Part shown: positions 28,201 through 40,700 of the stretch, piece by piece
Position numbering within the stretch: the first letter of the stretch is position 1
How the letters are laid out: every line of letters begins with the position of its first letter
Origin: Uloborus plumipes
Lineage: Eukaryota; Arthropoda; Arachnida; Araneae; Uloboridae
Assembly (NCBI GenBank): GCA_038373865.1
Contig: JAXGGA010000035.1
Coordinates: forward strand, 248,001 to 312,000
Reading direction: 5' to 3'
DNA: 64,000 bases
The notes under the pieces: generated by a model
What the model saw: the letters and a program-made list of their open reading frames with translations, nothing else
Database searches by the model: none
What the model was told of the DNA's origin: nothing
Position numbers and translations under genes: made by a program

Positions 28201-31200
28201 GATACTTGTATGAATTTCAACAAAGGCAGGTTTGCATTCATAGCTTGCCATTAGTATTAAATTTCCTTACATTAAATTTGAAGCAAGTACACATGATTTC
28301 CACAGTCCTTCAAAAATGCTTCAAGATGCTTTGTTTGCTTTTTACTTTCTTCTATATCTAATATATAGAAGAAAGTATTGGTTTTGTGAAAATTTTCGAA
28401 TGTCGAATTTTGACGGATTTGCACGTTTTGAGGTGCGCTGAGTCCATTTCGACCATTTTTGGAAAATGTCTGTCTGTGTGTGAGTCTGTATGTGTGTGAC
28501 CAGTTTTTGTGGCCGCACTAGAGCAAAAACTACTGCATGAAATCGAACAAAAATTTTTGCACATATGTACCACCATGTGAACTGGTGCACCTGACTTTTT
28601 TTAGCGAATTCCTCCAAGGGGGGTGGAGCAATCGCACGTGATCTGCGCGGGGGTGATTGCTATATCTCAGAAAGTAACCGGCGGAATTAAACGAAAATTA
28701 GTTCATAGATAGACCCTACTGAGTACAGGTGCTGATTCAATTTGTTTGTCAGTATCTTGGAGGGGGGTGGAGCAATCGCACGTGTTCTGCGCGAGGGTGA
28801 TCGCTATATCTCAGGAAGTAACCGGCAGAATCAAACGAAAATTGGTCCATAGGTAGACCCTACTGAGTACAGATGCTGATTCAATTTGTTTGTCAATATC
28901 TCGAAGGGGAGTGGAGCAATCGCACGTGTTCTGCGGGGGGGGGTGACTGCTATATCTAAAGAAGTAACCGGCGGAATCAAACGAAAATTGGTCCATAGGT
29001 AGACCCTATTGAGTACAGGTGCTGATTCAATTTGTGTGTCAATATCTCAAAGGGGGGTGGAGCAATCAAAAGTGCTTATTTTGTCATTGCACCTACTGTA
29101 TCTCGGGAAATATTGCTGCGATTTGAATGAAATTTGGAATAACACTAACCCAATATGGAAACAAGCATCGAATAAATTTTGGCGCCAATCGCCCCAGGGG
29201 GATGGTGGGGTGATTTTTGCGCTTAGTCAACAATGCGAAAAATTAATTCATTAAAAAATCGCTTTCACGCTATTTAATTATCAAAACAGCTGAAAACTTT
29301 CAATGATTTGAAATTTTTAACTGTTGCCAATTTCTTTTGACTAACAAATAAAATGTTTGCAATTAATCTAAACAAGGCTTTTGTAATGATTTCCAATTTC
29401 GCTCATTGATTCTGCATTTGCAGGGTTATTACGATAATTGGGAAATTGGTGCTGTTTCCAATTATTCGGGCGAGTACGTATTTTATTTTGTAACTGGAAT
29501 TCATAAGATAGATATAGAAGAAAGTTTCGTGACGGCCACGACAGCTAGTTTAATTAAAGGTCTTTGAAAAAGCCTGCTTTCATATTTAAAAATAACTAGA
29601 AACTTTAATATTTATTCTGCTTCTGAGCTTATGTGTTCATTTCTTTCATCAATGTTGTTTTGAACCACAAATAACATGTCAAGCAACTTAAGCTGTCTAA
29701 TAATATTCTTTTATTGCTGGGAAGAGTGAAAAAACTAAACTTGATCCCCTTTTGTCTAGTAATGCACTGCCAATAGGTGCTAAAGATTGAGTTTTGCATT
29801 CCTTAAAAATTTTATTTAAAAAATCTGTTTCATGATATAGTGTACAATGAGCTGTTCTGAGTTTGAAAATACCCACACATTAGGTTTGAAAAAATTAGAC
29901 ACTTATTAAAAGATGTATGCTAGGTTATATTTTTATGTTATTTTTGGTTGTAGTGGTATTAAGTTACTTATATATAACTGGGTGTATCAATGGTGTGTAT
30001 CAGCTGTAGTTCTCTTAACTTTAATAATTTCAAGATGAACTGAAGAATATATTTTCATGCAATGAACCTGGACATTGGAAGAACTGCTCATATGGCCTCA
30101 AATGATAAGAATCAATTAAGTGTAGGAAATAAATCTTACCAGGTTACCTCACAAAAAATTAATAATATTTATTTTTAAAATAAAAAAAAAAGTAGGGGAG
30201 GAAAAAGCATAGTTAAGCATGTTTTTCAATTCATAAATGCTTCGTTCCCCCCCCCCCCATCTCTGATTTTGAAATATAGTCTTAATATAGGGTGACATTT
30301 TTTAAAATGTCATCAAAACGAGGGAAAATGTTAGGTTCTATAAACAGTAATCTAGATGTCAGTATCTTTTAATGATAACAAAGCTACAGATACTTAAAAT
30401 GTCCTATCTAAATGCCAAGATTATTTTAAAATATTGTACAACTTTAAGACTTCACCTTTTGATACCAGGGAGATGCCGGCAAGTGATTTATGGGTCACAA
30501 AATATGTTTCACTATGATGTATGATCTTCCAATTGGTATTTATTGAAATTTTTTTCATTTTTGCAAAAACATGGTTTTCTGAATAGGTTAAATGAATAAG
30601 TACATTCATAAAAATAATGTTGATTTTCCAAACTGGTTTAAATTTATCTTCAAGAATGTTTTATGAAATTCAGGTACTCGCTCTCCTAACAGCCATTCTT
30701 GCTTTTCTATTAAATTTTATTAGAGAAGAGAAATGTTGCTGTGATATCAGTTTTTAATAAAAATTTCCATTTTGATACATTATTTTTAAAAATCTACCAG
30801 TACAAACCTAGTACAGAAAAAATACTCATTTTTCTAGACTTTCTGTATTTTGTGTTTATGTTTTGATCTTATGTTTGATATTAAAAATGTTGCTATCATC
30901 GAAATATTTTTTGTTAAGTACTTTTTTTTTGCTGTTTTTAATTATAGATGCAAGCATGGAACATTTGTGGAAGGATGGTGAAGGTGTTGTGTACAAGGAA
31001 ACATTATCATGGTTGAAAAGTAATGATGATAACCTTATGATTGCTGGCGCTTTAGCTGCTGGAAATTTTGCACGCAAAGGTTTGAAACTTTCTGTGGTCT
31101 TAAGAAATAGTTTGGGAAGACAAAACTTTTGTTTTCACAGTAAAAACAACAATAAAAACAGCAGAACAGCAAACTGTTTGTAAATTAAACTGAAATAGTT

Positions 31201-33766
31201 GGATTCTTAATTAAATTAAAATTACTGAACTGTTTAATGCATGACTATATACTAAATCAAAATAAGTGTATAATAAGTAAATAAAAATTAAAATGATCTT
31301 GCATTTGACCTTTAAAAGCATATTGTAATATTTTGTAGTAATACATAGCTTTCATTTTATAATTAATTGTTATTAATATTATTGATAGTTACTATTATTT
31401 TTGTAAACTATTTCATTGCTTTTTCATATATTTTATTTTATATATTTCAACAGTAAGATAAGCAACCTACATGGAATATCTCTTGTTTTCCTACTAGTTT
31501 CCCTAACTTCAAAAACCAAGTGTGATTTATTGATTAGGAACATTTAAGAAGCAATATTTAGTAATTTTTGGTCATGGGTAACAAAGGACAACTATCTACT
31601 GCTGTATATAAGTTCAAGTTCATTTTATTTAATAGACTTGTTGTTTCTGTTATCAAATTCGTGTATTTGATTCCTTTCGTTTTTCAAAGAAATGTTTAAC
31701 TTAATTTTTTTTTGTAATTATCTTAGATAGTCACTGTATTAAGATGCTTTCTGATGGAATAGTGGAAGAGCTTAGATCTCTTCTAGAAAAACATTCCGGT
31801 AAAGATGGAGACATAAGAATGCAACATGCTGTGCTGTCAGCATTACGTAACTTGGCCATTCCCAGTAAGAATTTCACACTTTTGTTTTTCTTTTCCTTTG
31901 TATGTTAATTAAGGATATTAATGGAACTAAAAAGTAGTTGCAATGTTTAAACTTAAGTAACTACTTGAATGTTAGACTATAACTTGAGTGATTTAGTATT
32001 CATGTTTCAAAAAGATTTTGTATCCTTTGACTAATGTGAATGGAAAGAGCAAGTAGTTTGCATTTGTGTTTAATCAAACATTGCAAATTGTGGTCTCATT
32101 TCTAAAAATCAATTAGTTTTTCACCGTTTAGAGTATTTTTGTTTAAAAAAAAGCCTTTTTAAGCGCAAACATAGTATGTAAAATGAAAATGCAAACGCAT
32201 GTTAAACGTAATGCTAGGTGAAGAATTTTTTTAGGCTGCTAAGAAAAGTGTATTATATTTTGTTATTCTGCTATGGTACCAAAACTTTAAAACCCCAAAA
32301 TAATCGCACCCCCCTTTTTTTTAACTCGCAGAGTTCTTTCCTCTTTGACATGCTGATATTTTGTAGTCATGTAAGTAGTTTTATGCTCATAAAAATTTTC
32401 ATTATTTTGGTGTTTTTTACTAGAAAAGCAAGTATGCTTGTCATTTTGATTTTCATTGTTACAATGTCTGCTGTGTTAGATCAGTTATTCACCAGAGATA
32501 GTGAATTCAGATAATGAATGAAGTGCATCAAAATATGTTTGCAAGTATGTTTTGCTGTCAGTTCTGGGGGGCAGATGACCAAAAGGTTCCAAAAAAGCTC
32601 TAGCTAAAAAAAAAACAAAGTTTATAACATCTTTTTTTTTTCATATAGGTTGACTGTAATATCAATACATCTCAGTAAATTTGCGCAGTCTGTTATCAAT
32701 GACTTTCTTAACAAATCACTATAAATTGAGACATAAGTGCTTTATCAGAAATTCTGTTTCCACTCTTATTAATGGTATAAATAATTTTTTTGCAATTGAA
32801 GTCCTCAAACCTTAGTTTTAGTCTATCTTTGATTGCTTTAAGGAAGGTCATGGCCTCTTAATCTGCTCATGGTAATAAATTTACATGAAGTGCTTTGCCC
32901 ATCAATTAAAGCTTATTTAATCGATCTAATTTGATAGTGGGAGCGTGATGTAGGACGAAGAAACGAATCATTTAGAGTATTGGGGCATACATTACCTGCG
33001 ATACAGACTTGAAAAAACCTATTTTATCAGCAAGACCTCTAATTTTGCAACCGTCAGCACCAAGTGCATATTTTCAGCCACAAAAATGGTCAAAATAAGA
33101 TGCAGGGTTAAGACATTGAAAGTTTGAAGCGAAAAGAAAATTAGTGAAAGAATACAAAATCTAACTTTTTATATGGCTCCCAAGTACTCAAGGAAATAAT
33201 CTCCATTCAAAAAAATACCAACATAAAAAGTTTGACAAATATTCAGATCAAAACTTAAGTAAATATTAGAGTACACATTTAATGGGCACGAAAAATAACA
33301 TGAGATTGGAATTTAGCGCCACATTTCAGAACTAGGACATGTTGTCCAAGTATTAAAGCAAAACATTTATATTTTTATAATCTGTTAAAAAATGTAAATT
33401 TTATGTAATGATACATCAAAACAAGTTACAAAATCTTGGACAATGTGAAAAATGCGTTTGACTGCGAGTGTAAAAGTGAGTCATGAAATGCTGTGTTTCA
33501 TGTCTTGACTAACTAGTACTGATTGTACTGATGTTTTTTTTTTTTTGTGTGTTCAAATTGTTTTTTAATGTTTGTGGTTTTCCTAAATACAATGTAGGGG
33601 ATTTAGGGACCATACAAATAGTTGCATTTCATAATTTTGCACTTTCTTTTGCTTTCACTTTTAATATTTTCACCCTACATCTTTCCTTTTGTTTTTCATT
33701 TTTAAGTATGCATCTGGGACTAAAGGTTGTGAAAATTGAGGTCTTGCAGATTAAACTGGAACACTT

Positions 33767-33813
<47 letters not shown>

Positions 33814-34630
33814 ACAGAATTATAAGAAGAAAGACGAAAAGACCACACCAAAAGCCCATAGATGCGCAAAGCAGCTAAACTACAAAGCCAAGTATATAAT
33901 AATACAAATAAAAATAATAATAATGAAATAGAAAATGGCACATTAGGAGAAGTGAAAGGAGAAAGGTTGAATCCAGAGCTCATCAGCCGTGGGGGATTCA
34001 AGAGTGGTCGAAAGACCAAAAAATTTAAAAATAAACTATAAAGAGGATGTTTAAGTTCAAAATATGCAGTCTACAGATCTTCATTGGGCAAAAAGCACCA
34101 ATGTGAGCCTGCAAACCGTACATTAGAACAAAAACCTAAAACTAAAAGCAGGGGTTTCGCCTCGACCGATTAGGAATAAAATTCCCAAAAATCAGCCACC
34201 CACAGTACGGTCCTGCTGTGAAAATAAAAACATCTCACCTGAAATTCCGCTTGAAAAAACCAAACCCTTTGGTTTTTTCACGCGGAATTTCAGGTGAGAT
34301 GTTTTTATTTTCACAGCAGGACCGTACTGTGGGTGGCTGATTTTTGGGAATTTTATTCCTAATCGGTCGAGGCGAAACCCCTGCTTTTAGTTTTAGGTTT
34401 TTGTTCTAATGTACGGTTTGCAGGCTCACATTGGTGCTTTTTGCCCAATGAAGATCTGTAGACTGCATATTTTGAACTTAAACATCCTCTTTATAGTTTA
34501 TTTTTAAATTTTTTGGTCTTTCGACCACTCTTGAATCCCCCACGGCTGATGAGCTCTGGATTCAACCTTTCTCCTTTCACTTCTCCTAATGTGCCATTTT
34601 CTATTTCATTATTATTATTTTTATTTGTAT

Positions 34631-34714
<84 letters not shown>

Positions 34715-37700
34715 ATGTATGTATAGATATGTATGTATGTGTGTGTGTATATGCATGCAGTTTATGTGTATATGAGTATAAAAGGGTTATGATGGGGGGG
34801 GGGCATTTATAAGCGAAATTTGTTTTTAATGTTTGTATTTTGCAGCTCAAAACAAAGCCGCCATGGTGAAATTGGGCGTAGTTACGAAGTTAGTTGACAT
34901 GATGAGTGTAGAAACTTTCCCAGTGGTTTTTAAACTTCTTGGCACTTTGAGAATGTTACTTGATAAACAAGGTATGTCTATGTAATTATTATAAAAGCAT
35001 ACTTTTTTTTATATTATCTACTCGATTGTGGACATCCTAGTCCCTTTTTAAACTGTATTACAATTTTTCTATGTCATTCTTTGTCTTACTGATATTCTTT
35101 CTTTTCTTTTACTGGTTGCTTTGAAAAATTCAGGAAGTATTTTGAGGGAGGGTTAGAAAATCAAAATAAACATTTTTGTTATGGGGGGTGTATCTAAAAT
35201 AGGAATGACTTGTTTAAGTGCTGGTTGAAAAGAAAATAAAGCTAGTGAAAGAAAATATAATAATTACTTACTGAATGTCTTTTTTAGCAAATGGTCAGAT
35301 GTGTCTCCAGTAAGAAGGGACACAAAGGGCAAGTGAGGCCTTTACTCCCATATGACAATAGCTACCAGCACCTTTTCCATTTATTGGCACTAAAATGTCA
35401 TTTTGATATCCTTGAATGACAGTTAAAAAAGAGGTTTATTTTGGTCTCTGTTTCCACAGTTAAAATTTTGCCTGTAGTGTTTTCCGAGTGCCTTGTATGT
35501 GTAGCAGGGTTTTATGTACCATTTTTTTTTTTTTTTTTTTTTTGGCATGGGTGTCTGAACCCAGACTGCTCTAAGTCCAAGTTCAATGCATTATCCACTT
35601 GGCCACTGTAGCTTCTTAATCCAAATTTACACTTCTGATAGAATTAATGACTATTTATAAGAATAACAGATTAATATCTATAGAGCAAATTTTGAAAGTT
35701 TGGTAATTTCAAGATAAATATTTAGAGGTAATTTTTGTTAGTCTGAAATATTCTTTTAAATCCTTATTCACAGTGAGTATTTTAAAATTAATTTTAGTGA
35801 GGGGGCCCTGTCCCCTTGGCTCCCCTTGAAGAAGCAATTGTTGTATGTTAATCCCCATCCCCTCCCCGCTCCATACTGTTTATGGTTTCAAAACTCCATT
35901 AAAAGAAAAACAATCTACTGATCGATCAGCTTTTGCTATACGCGAAATCTATTCACTTTCAATTCTAACTTCTTTCTTGGCAAATATCAAGATCAACTTG
36001 AAAGGTAGAGCAGATGCATGCACTATCGACTTTCACTGACTACTACTTAAAACATTAGAGCTTGTACATATTTGATGTTTTTGAAATCGCTAAGCATATT
36101 CAATTGGGTAAAAAGTCCATAATTTTAAATATTTTTAAAGAATTAGGTTTGCTGTGTCTTAAAGTAATAATCCAGTAATATTAGGGTATATTAACATTTA
36201 GAGGTAAACTTTGATGTAGGTGTTTTACAGCTTTTTAAATAAAACAGAATTTAAAATTAATTGCAAAACAATGTTTTCTTGCTTAAAAATAGGTAAGACG
36301 TTCTTATCAAGGTTTCTGTGAATCCATAATTATTTTTGTGCCCTATTTTTAACCGACTTCAACAAAGGAGGAGGTTATATAATTCGTCGGAGAAATTTTT
36401 TTTTTTCGGTATGTTCCAAGATTACTCGAAGACGCCTGGACCGATTTCAAAAATTCTTTTTTTGTTAGAAAGGTCTTTCTTTCCGATTGGTCCCATCCTC
36501 TCGTGGTCCGGGTTCGATAACGGGAAGCTGCCGAAATCTTTCGAAAAAGAAATTGGGATCACAGTAATCGTAATAATGACCATTTTGAACGCCAGGCTTC
36601 TCTGGATTGCATAATGAAATTCCTTTCTATGGTCTTTTTGAAAATTTTAAACCGAGTATCTTTCTATGTTCTGCTTTTTTCTCCTGAACTCCAACGAACT
36701 GAAAGTCGTACCAGGTACTGATTGATTCGTAATATTTCAGGTTTTAATAGTCTTAATTTACATACGGTTTGATAAAGGAATTCCGAAGAAAGTGAGGAAA
36801 ATCTTCGAATTTTTGCTCAAATTTAAAGCGATTTGTCCTAAATGATTAAATATAATATCCATTGTTACAGAACGTGATTGATATGAAACAGTTATTATAA
36901 GGATCGTGAAAATTTTGAATGAAGGCTTAACTGAAGCAAACATGAAACTCATTAGCGGGCCACGTATGTAATATGTCGTGAAATTTTATGAACTGCGAGA
37001 ATCTAGTTTGGTTTTGAAATATAAATTAGTTGAAAAGCCGTTAATATTTAGCCTTTAATTAAACTAGTACACAAATAAATACCAGAGAATAACAAGAATT
37101 ATTTTTTAGTGTCAATCGTTTAAAATTTTAGACGCGTTGATACTTTCTTTCTTTTTTTTCTTACATAGTTTATTTTATGAAGCATTTACTTAAGAAAATT
37201 AGGTGAAGTTTTGCAATGGAAACATTACCTTATTTCATATGTACATTTACACTAAAAAGATTAAAATAAAAATATTTTTGAAAAAAAAATTGAACCGACT
37301 TCGGAACTTCACTCAGCAAATGCTCTAAAAAGTAAAAAATAATTTTATTCTTTGAACACCATCGATACTACATTTAAACATAAGTTTTGAAGTCGGCGCA
37401 AAAACTATAGATAAAATGATGTTTACTATATTTTGCCAACATTTTCAGAGAAATCATTGAAAATTGAGAGCTGAATATTTGTACCATTACATAAATATGT
37501 ATTTTTCAATGAATGCGAATGCGAATAAAGAACCTGGATTCATTTAAATTTATATTTATAGTTTCGAATGATTCTATTTAGCTTTTTTGCGCCGACTTCA
37601 AAACTTATGTTTAAATGTAGTATCGATGGTGTTCAAAGAATAAAATTATTTTTTACTTTTTAGAGCATTTGCTGAGTGAAGTTCCGAAGTCGGTTCAATT

Positions 37701-40700
37701 TTTTTTTTCAAAAATATTTTTATGTCATAAGCAGAAGGGCTAAAAAGGTTTCCTAATTTCTTTCTTTTTTTAAGTTTTATTTTAACACTAAAAATTGTGA
37801 ATTTTTTAAAGAATTTTTAAAATAACTTTTGATAAAAAAATTAAGCCTAATTTTTTCCCCCACAAAATAATGTTTGGTTAAAGGTACTGAGACAAAAAAG
37901 AAATTAATGTTACCACACGAGTGACTGATAATAAGCTGGGTATCAACAGGTTGCCGGCTGCTATTTTTGGTGATCGTAAATAAGAATACCCATCTTGTTT
38001 AGTGGTCAAAGTAGTCTGACCGAGATGAAGGAGTCCCGTGTTCAAATCCCGGCTTGGGCATGGATGTACTTTCTCTCTCTTGTCCTTGTCCTTTCTTTGT
38101 GTGGATGTGTTGTGCTGTGAATGGTTGCCTATCCCATAAACGGATCCCTGCACTGTGTGTGTACTGTTGAAGTCAGACTTCACACCAAATTACGGTACAG
38201 ATGAAAAAGTGAAGCAGCGCACCCCAAACTGCCAGCCCAGCTGGCACTAGATAACAACAATAACAGCAGCAAAATAAGCATACATTTTTCTCTTTCAAGT
38301 TCTTTAATTGTTTCATTTTCTCATTTTAGAAAATGTAGCTATTACTGTTGGAGAGAATCTCGAGTTTGTGAAAAGGCTTGTTGGATGGTGTAGTGTTGAA
38401 GATCATCCAGGTGTGAAAGGTAAGGAAAGATTCAGCTATCTTCTTTATTGATGAACTCTCATAATATCTTATTTATTAATGAACTAGATAATTGTAAAAA
38501 CTAAACATTTATTCTTGCATATTTAAAAAGTATTTTGGAGCACAAATCTTAGAAAAAGACTGTGATTAGTGCTTTGGTATAAATAAGGATTTGGGTATTT
38601 CTAGGTGAAGCTACAAGATTACTGGCCTGGTTGGCGAAAAACTCAAAGGCTTCTTCAGTTATGAAAAATTTAGTTGCAGCAAAGGCTTTACCTCCTATTA
38701 TTTCAATGATGAAATCTGAACACATAGTTATGCAGAATGAAGCATTAGTAGCTATTACTTTAGTTGCCTCATGCTGTCTTTGTAAGTAATCTATTTTGCT
38801 TCATTTATATTAGCTTCAAAAGAAAAAACTACCTTTAAAATAACTTATCCAATTGTCACTTTTTATTTAAAATCAAATTATTTGTTGTAGACTTTTTTAT
38901 TTAATGTTATGGGAAATGTGTAGTTATGGCGCAGCATGGAAAAAAACTTTCTGCAAGCATTTTCTCATATTGCCAAAAGTAAAGTATGATGGTCTTCTTT
39001 TTGAAGCATACGTTGTCAGTATTGCAGATTTTTTTTCTTTCCTAAATTGTATTTTTTTTTTAAAGTTGCCGTTTTTGATTGTTGAATTTTGACTTTTCCT
39101 CGTTTTTTTTTTTTTTTTCAGTTCTGTTTTATTTTGAAAATGAGGAGATATGTTTCAAAATAGATATTCTAATTCTTTTCTGTGCTGTATGAAGCAGAAA
39201 TTAAATAAATATAATATGATTAAATATTGCCTTCTTTTTTAAAGACAATTGCCATGATAGTTTAATATGACCTGTTAACAAAAAGTTCTTCAAAAAATAT
39301 TAAATGCTCTCAAGTCTGTTTAAATATTTTCACAAAAAGGGAAACAAAAACCAGCAATCATAGTCTGACTACGGATGAGATGAAAAGATAATGTTGTAAA
39401 ATTTATTCATTTTATTTTATCTGCTTATCTCTAACATGAGAATTTTTTCCTGTTAATATGCAATATAAAAATGAAATTATGTTAAACTGAATATTCATTT
39501 TGCTAAACTATTACTTTTTTTGTTTAGTTAAAAAAGAAAATCTCAAAATTAGCTGAACCAAATTGTAATTGATGTTTCTTTTCTACATTCATGAGATTAT
39601 GATTTAAGTACAATCATTATTTTAATTAAATAATTAACCCTTTAAGGACCACAAGCTTTGTGATAGAGTATGTATATTTTTATTCATAAAACTATTAAAT
39701 AACAACTTAAGTAACATGTATAACAGGTTTTGTCAAAATGGGTTCAGTAGATTTTTTACAAATGATTGAATTAAACAAAGCAAAACTACAACTTTTTTTT
39801 CCCCTAAACATTAAAATCTAGTTTTCTACCCAGAAATATTAGGATAACTGGTCACATTACCTACAGTTAATTTTGGTTCAAAAGTAATCCTTATAAATAT
39901 AGCAGAGAATATGTGTGTATGTATGTATGTATGTTCCCCATACCCACAGTTTATGTCGGATCTGGACCAAATTTGGCAGGGAGCTACTTGGGTACCCGGG
40001 AACGGTCGTATGGGGTTTTTCATATGCCAAAAAGTACAGAACCATTCAAATTTTTATCTAAGGTCTCAAAAATGGCTTAAAGCTGCTCTTTCTACCGAAA
40101 GTAGTTACTATAAAATCCCGAAAGTAACCCCCCTCCTTTTCAAAACCACACAGATACATTTCAGGAGGGGGGGGGGTTATAATCGAGATTTAAAATTAAG
40201 TATATTCAGGATTTAAAATAAATTTCCATTTAGACGAATAGGGGGGGGGGTACTTTCGGGATTTCACGGTATTGCATTTTCTCGATTTTGGTCTCATAGA
40301 AAATCTCGCGAAAAATAACTTAGAGGGGGATTTCCTTCCAAAAATTCCCAAAATTCCTAAGCAACCAGGAAAAAGATATGGGCATTTTTAAATTTAGAAA
40401 TTTTCATTTTAAGTTGGATTTATTAATATCGTCTGCATGCGAGCGTGAAATAAATAAAATAGCGTGAAAGAAATTATTGATAAGAAAAAGGTGTCGCCAT
40501 TTTTTTCTTGAATATAAACAAAAAAATTCTTGCTTGTCCTTTTAGGCTTTTCCTGTGATGGGGGATTTAAAACTTTTTTGGCGATTGATACATTTTTCAT
40601 TCTGCATGCCGGACATCTAATCAGGACTTTTGGTTTGGGCACACTTCACTTGATATAACTTTTATTCTCTGGGTAGATCCTGTGCAGATCCGAACCACAC

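Noticed and set aside
28615..29062. CRISPR-like regular repeats
   Set aside because: The 144-bp units are contiguous tandem copies with no unique spacers, in a eukaryotic intron.
33720..34812. Two open frames of 99 codons with identical N-termini on opposite strands
   Set aside because: They are the two arms of the palindrome; the C-termini are translated AT repeat.
36351..37696. A single element from AACCGACTTC to GAAGTCGGTT
   Set aside because: The inverse ends are tempting, but the inner fold-back has its own arms and loop, so I list two units; a genome copy search would decide.
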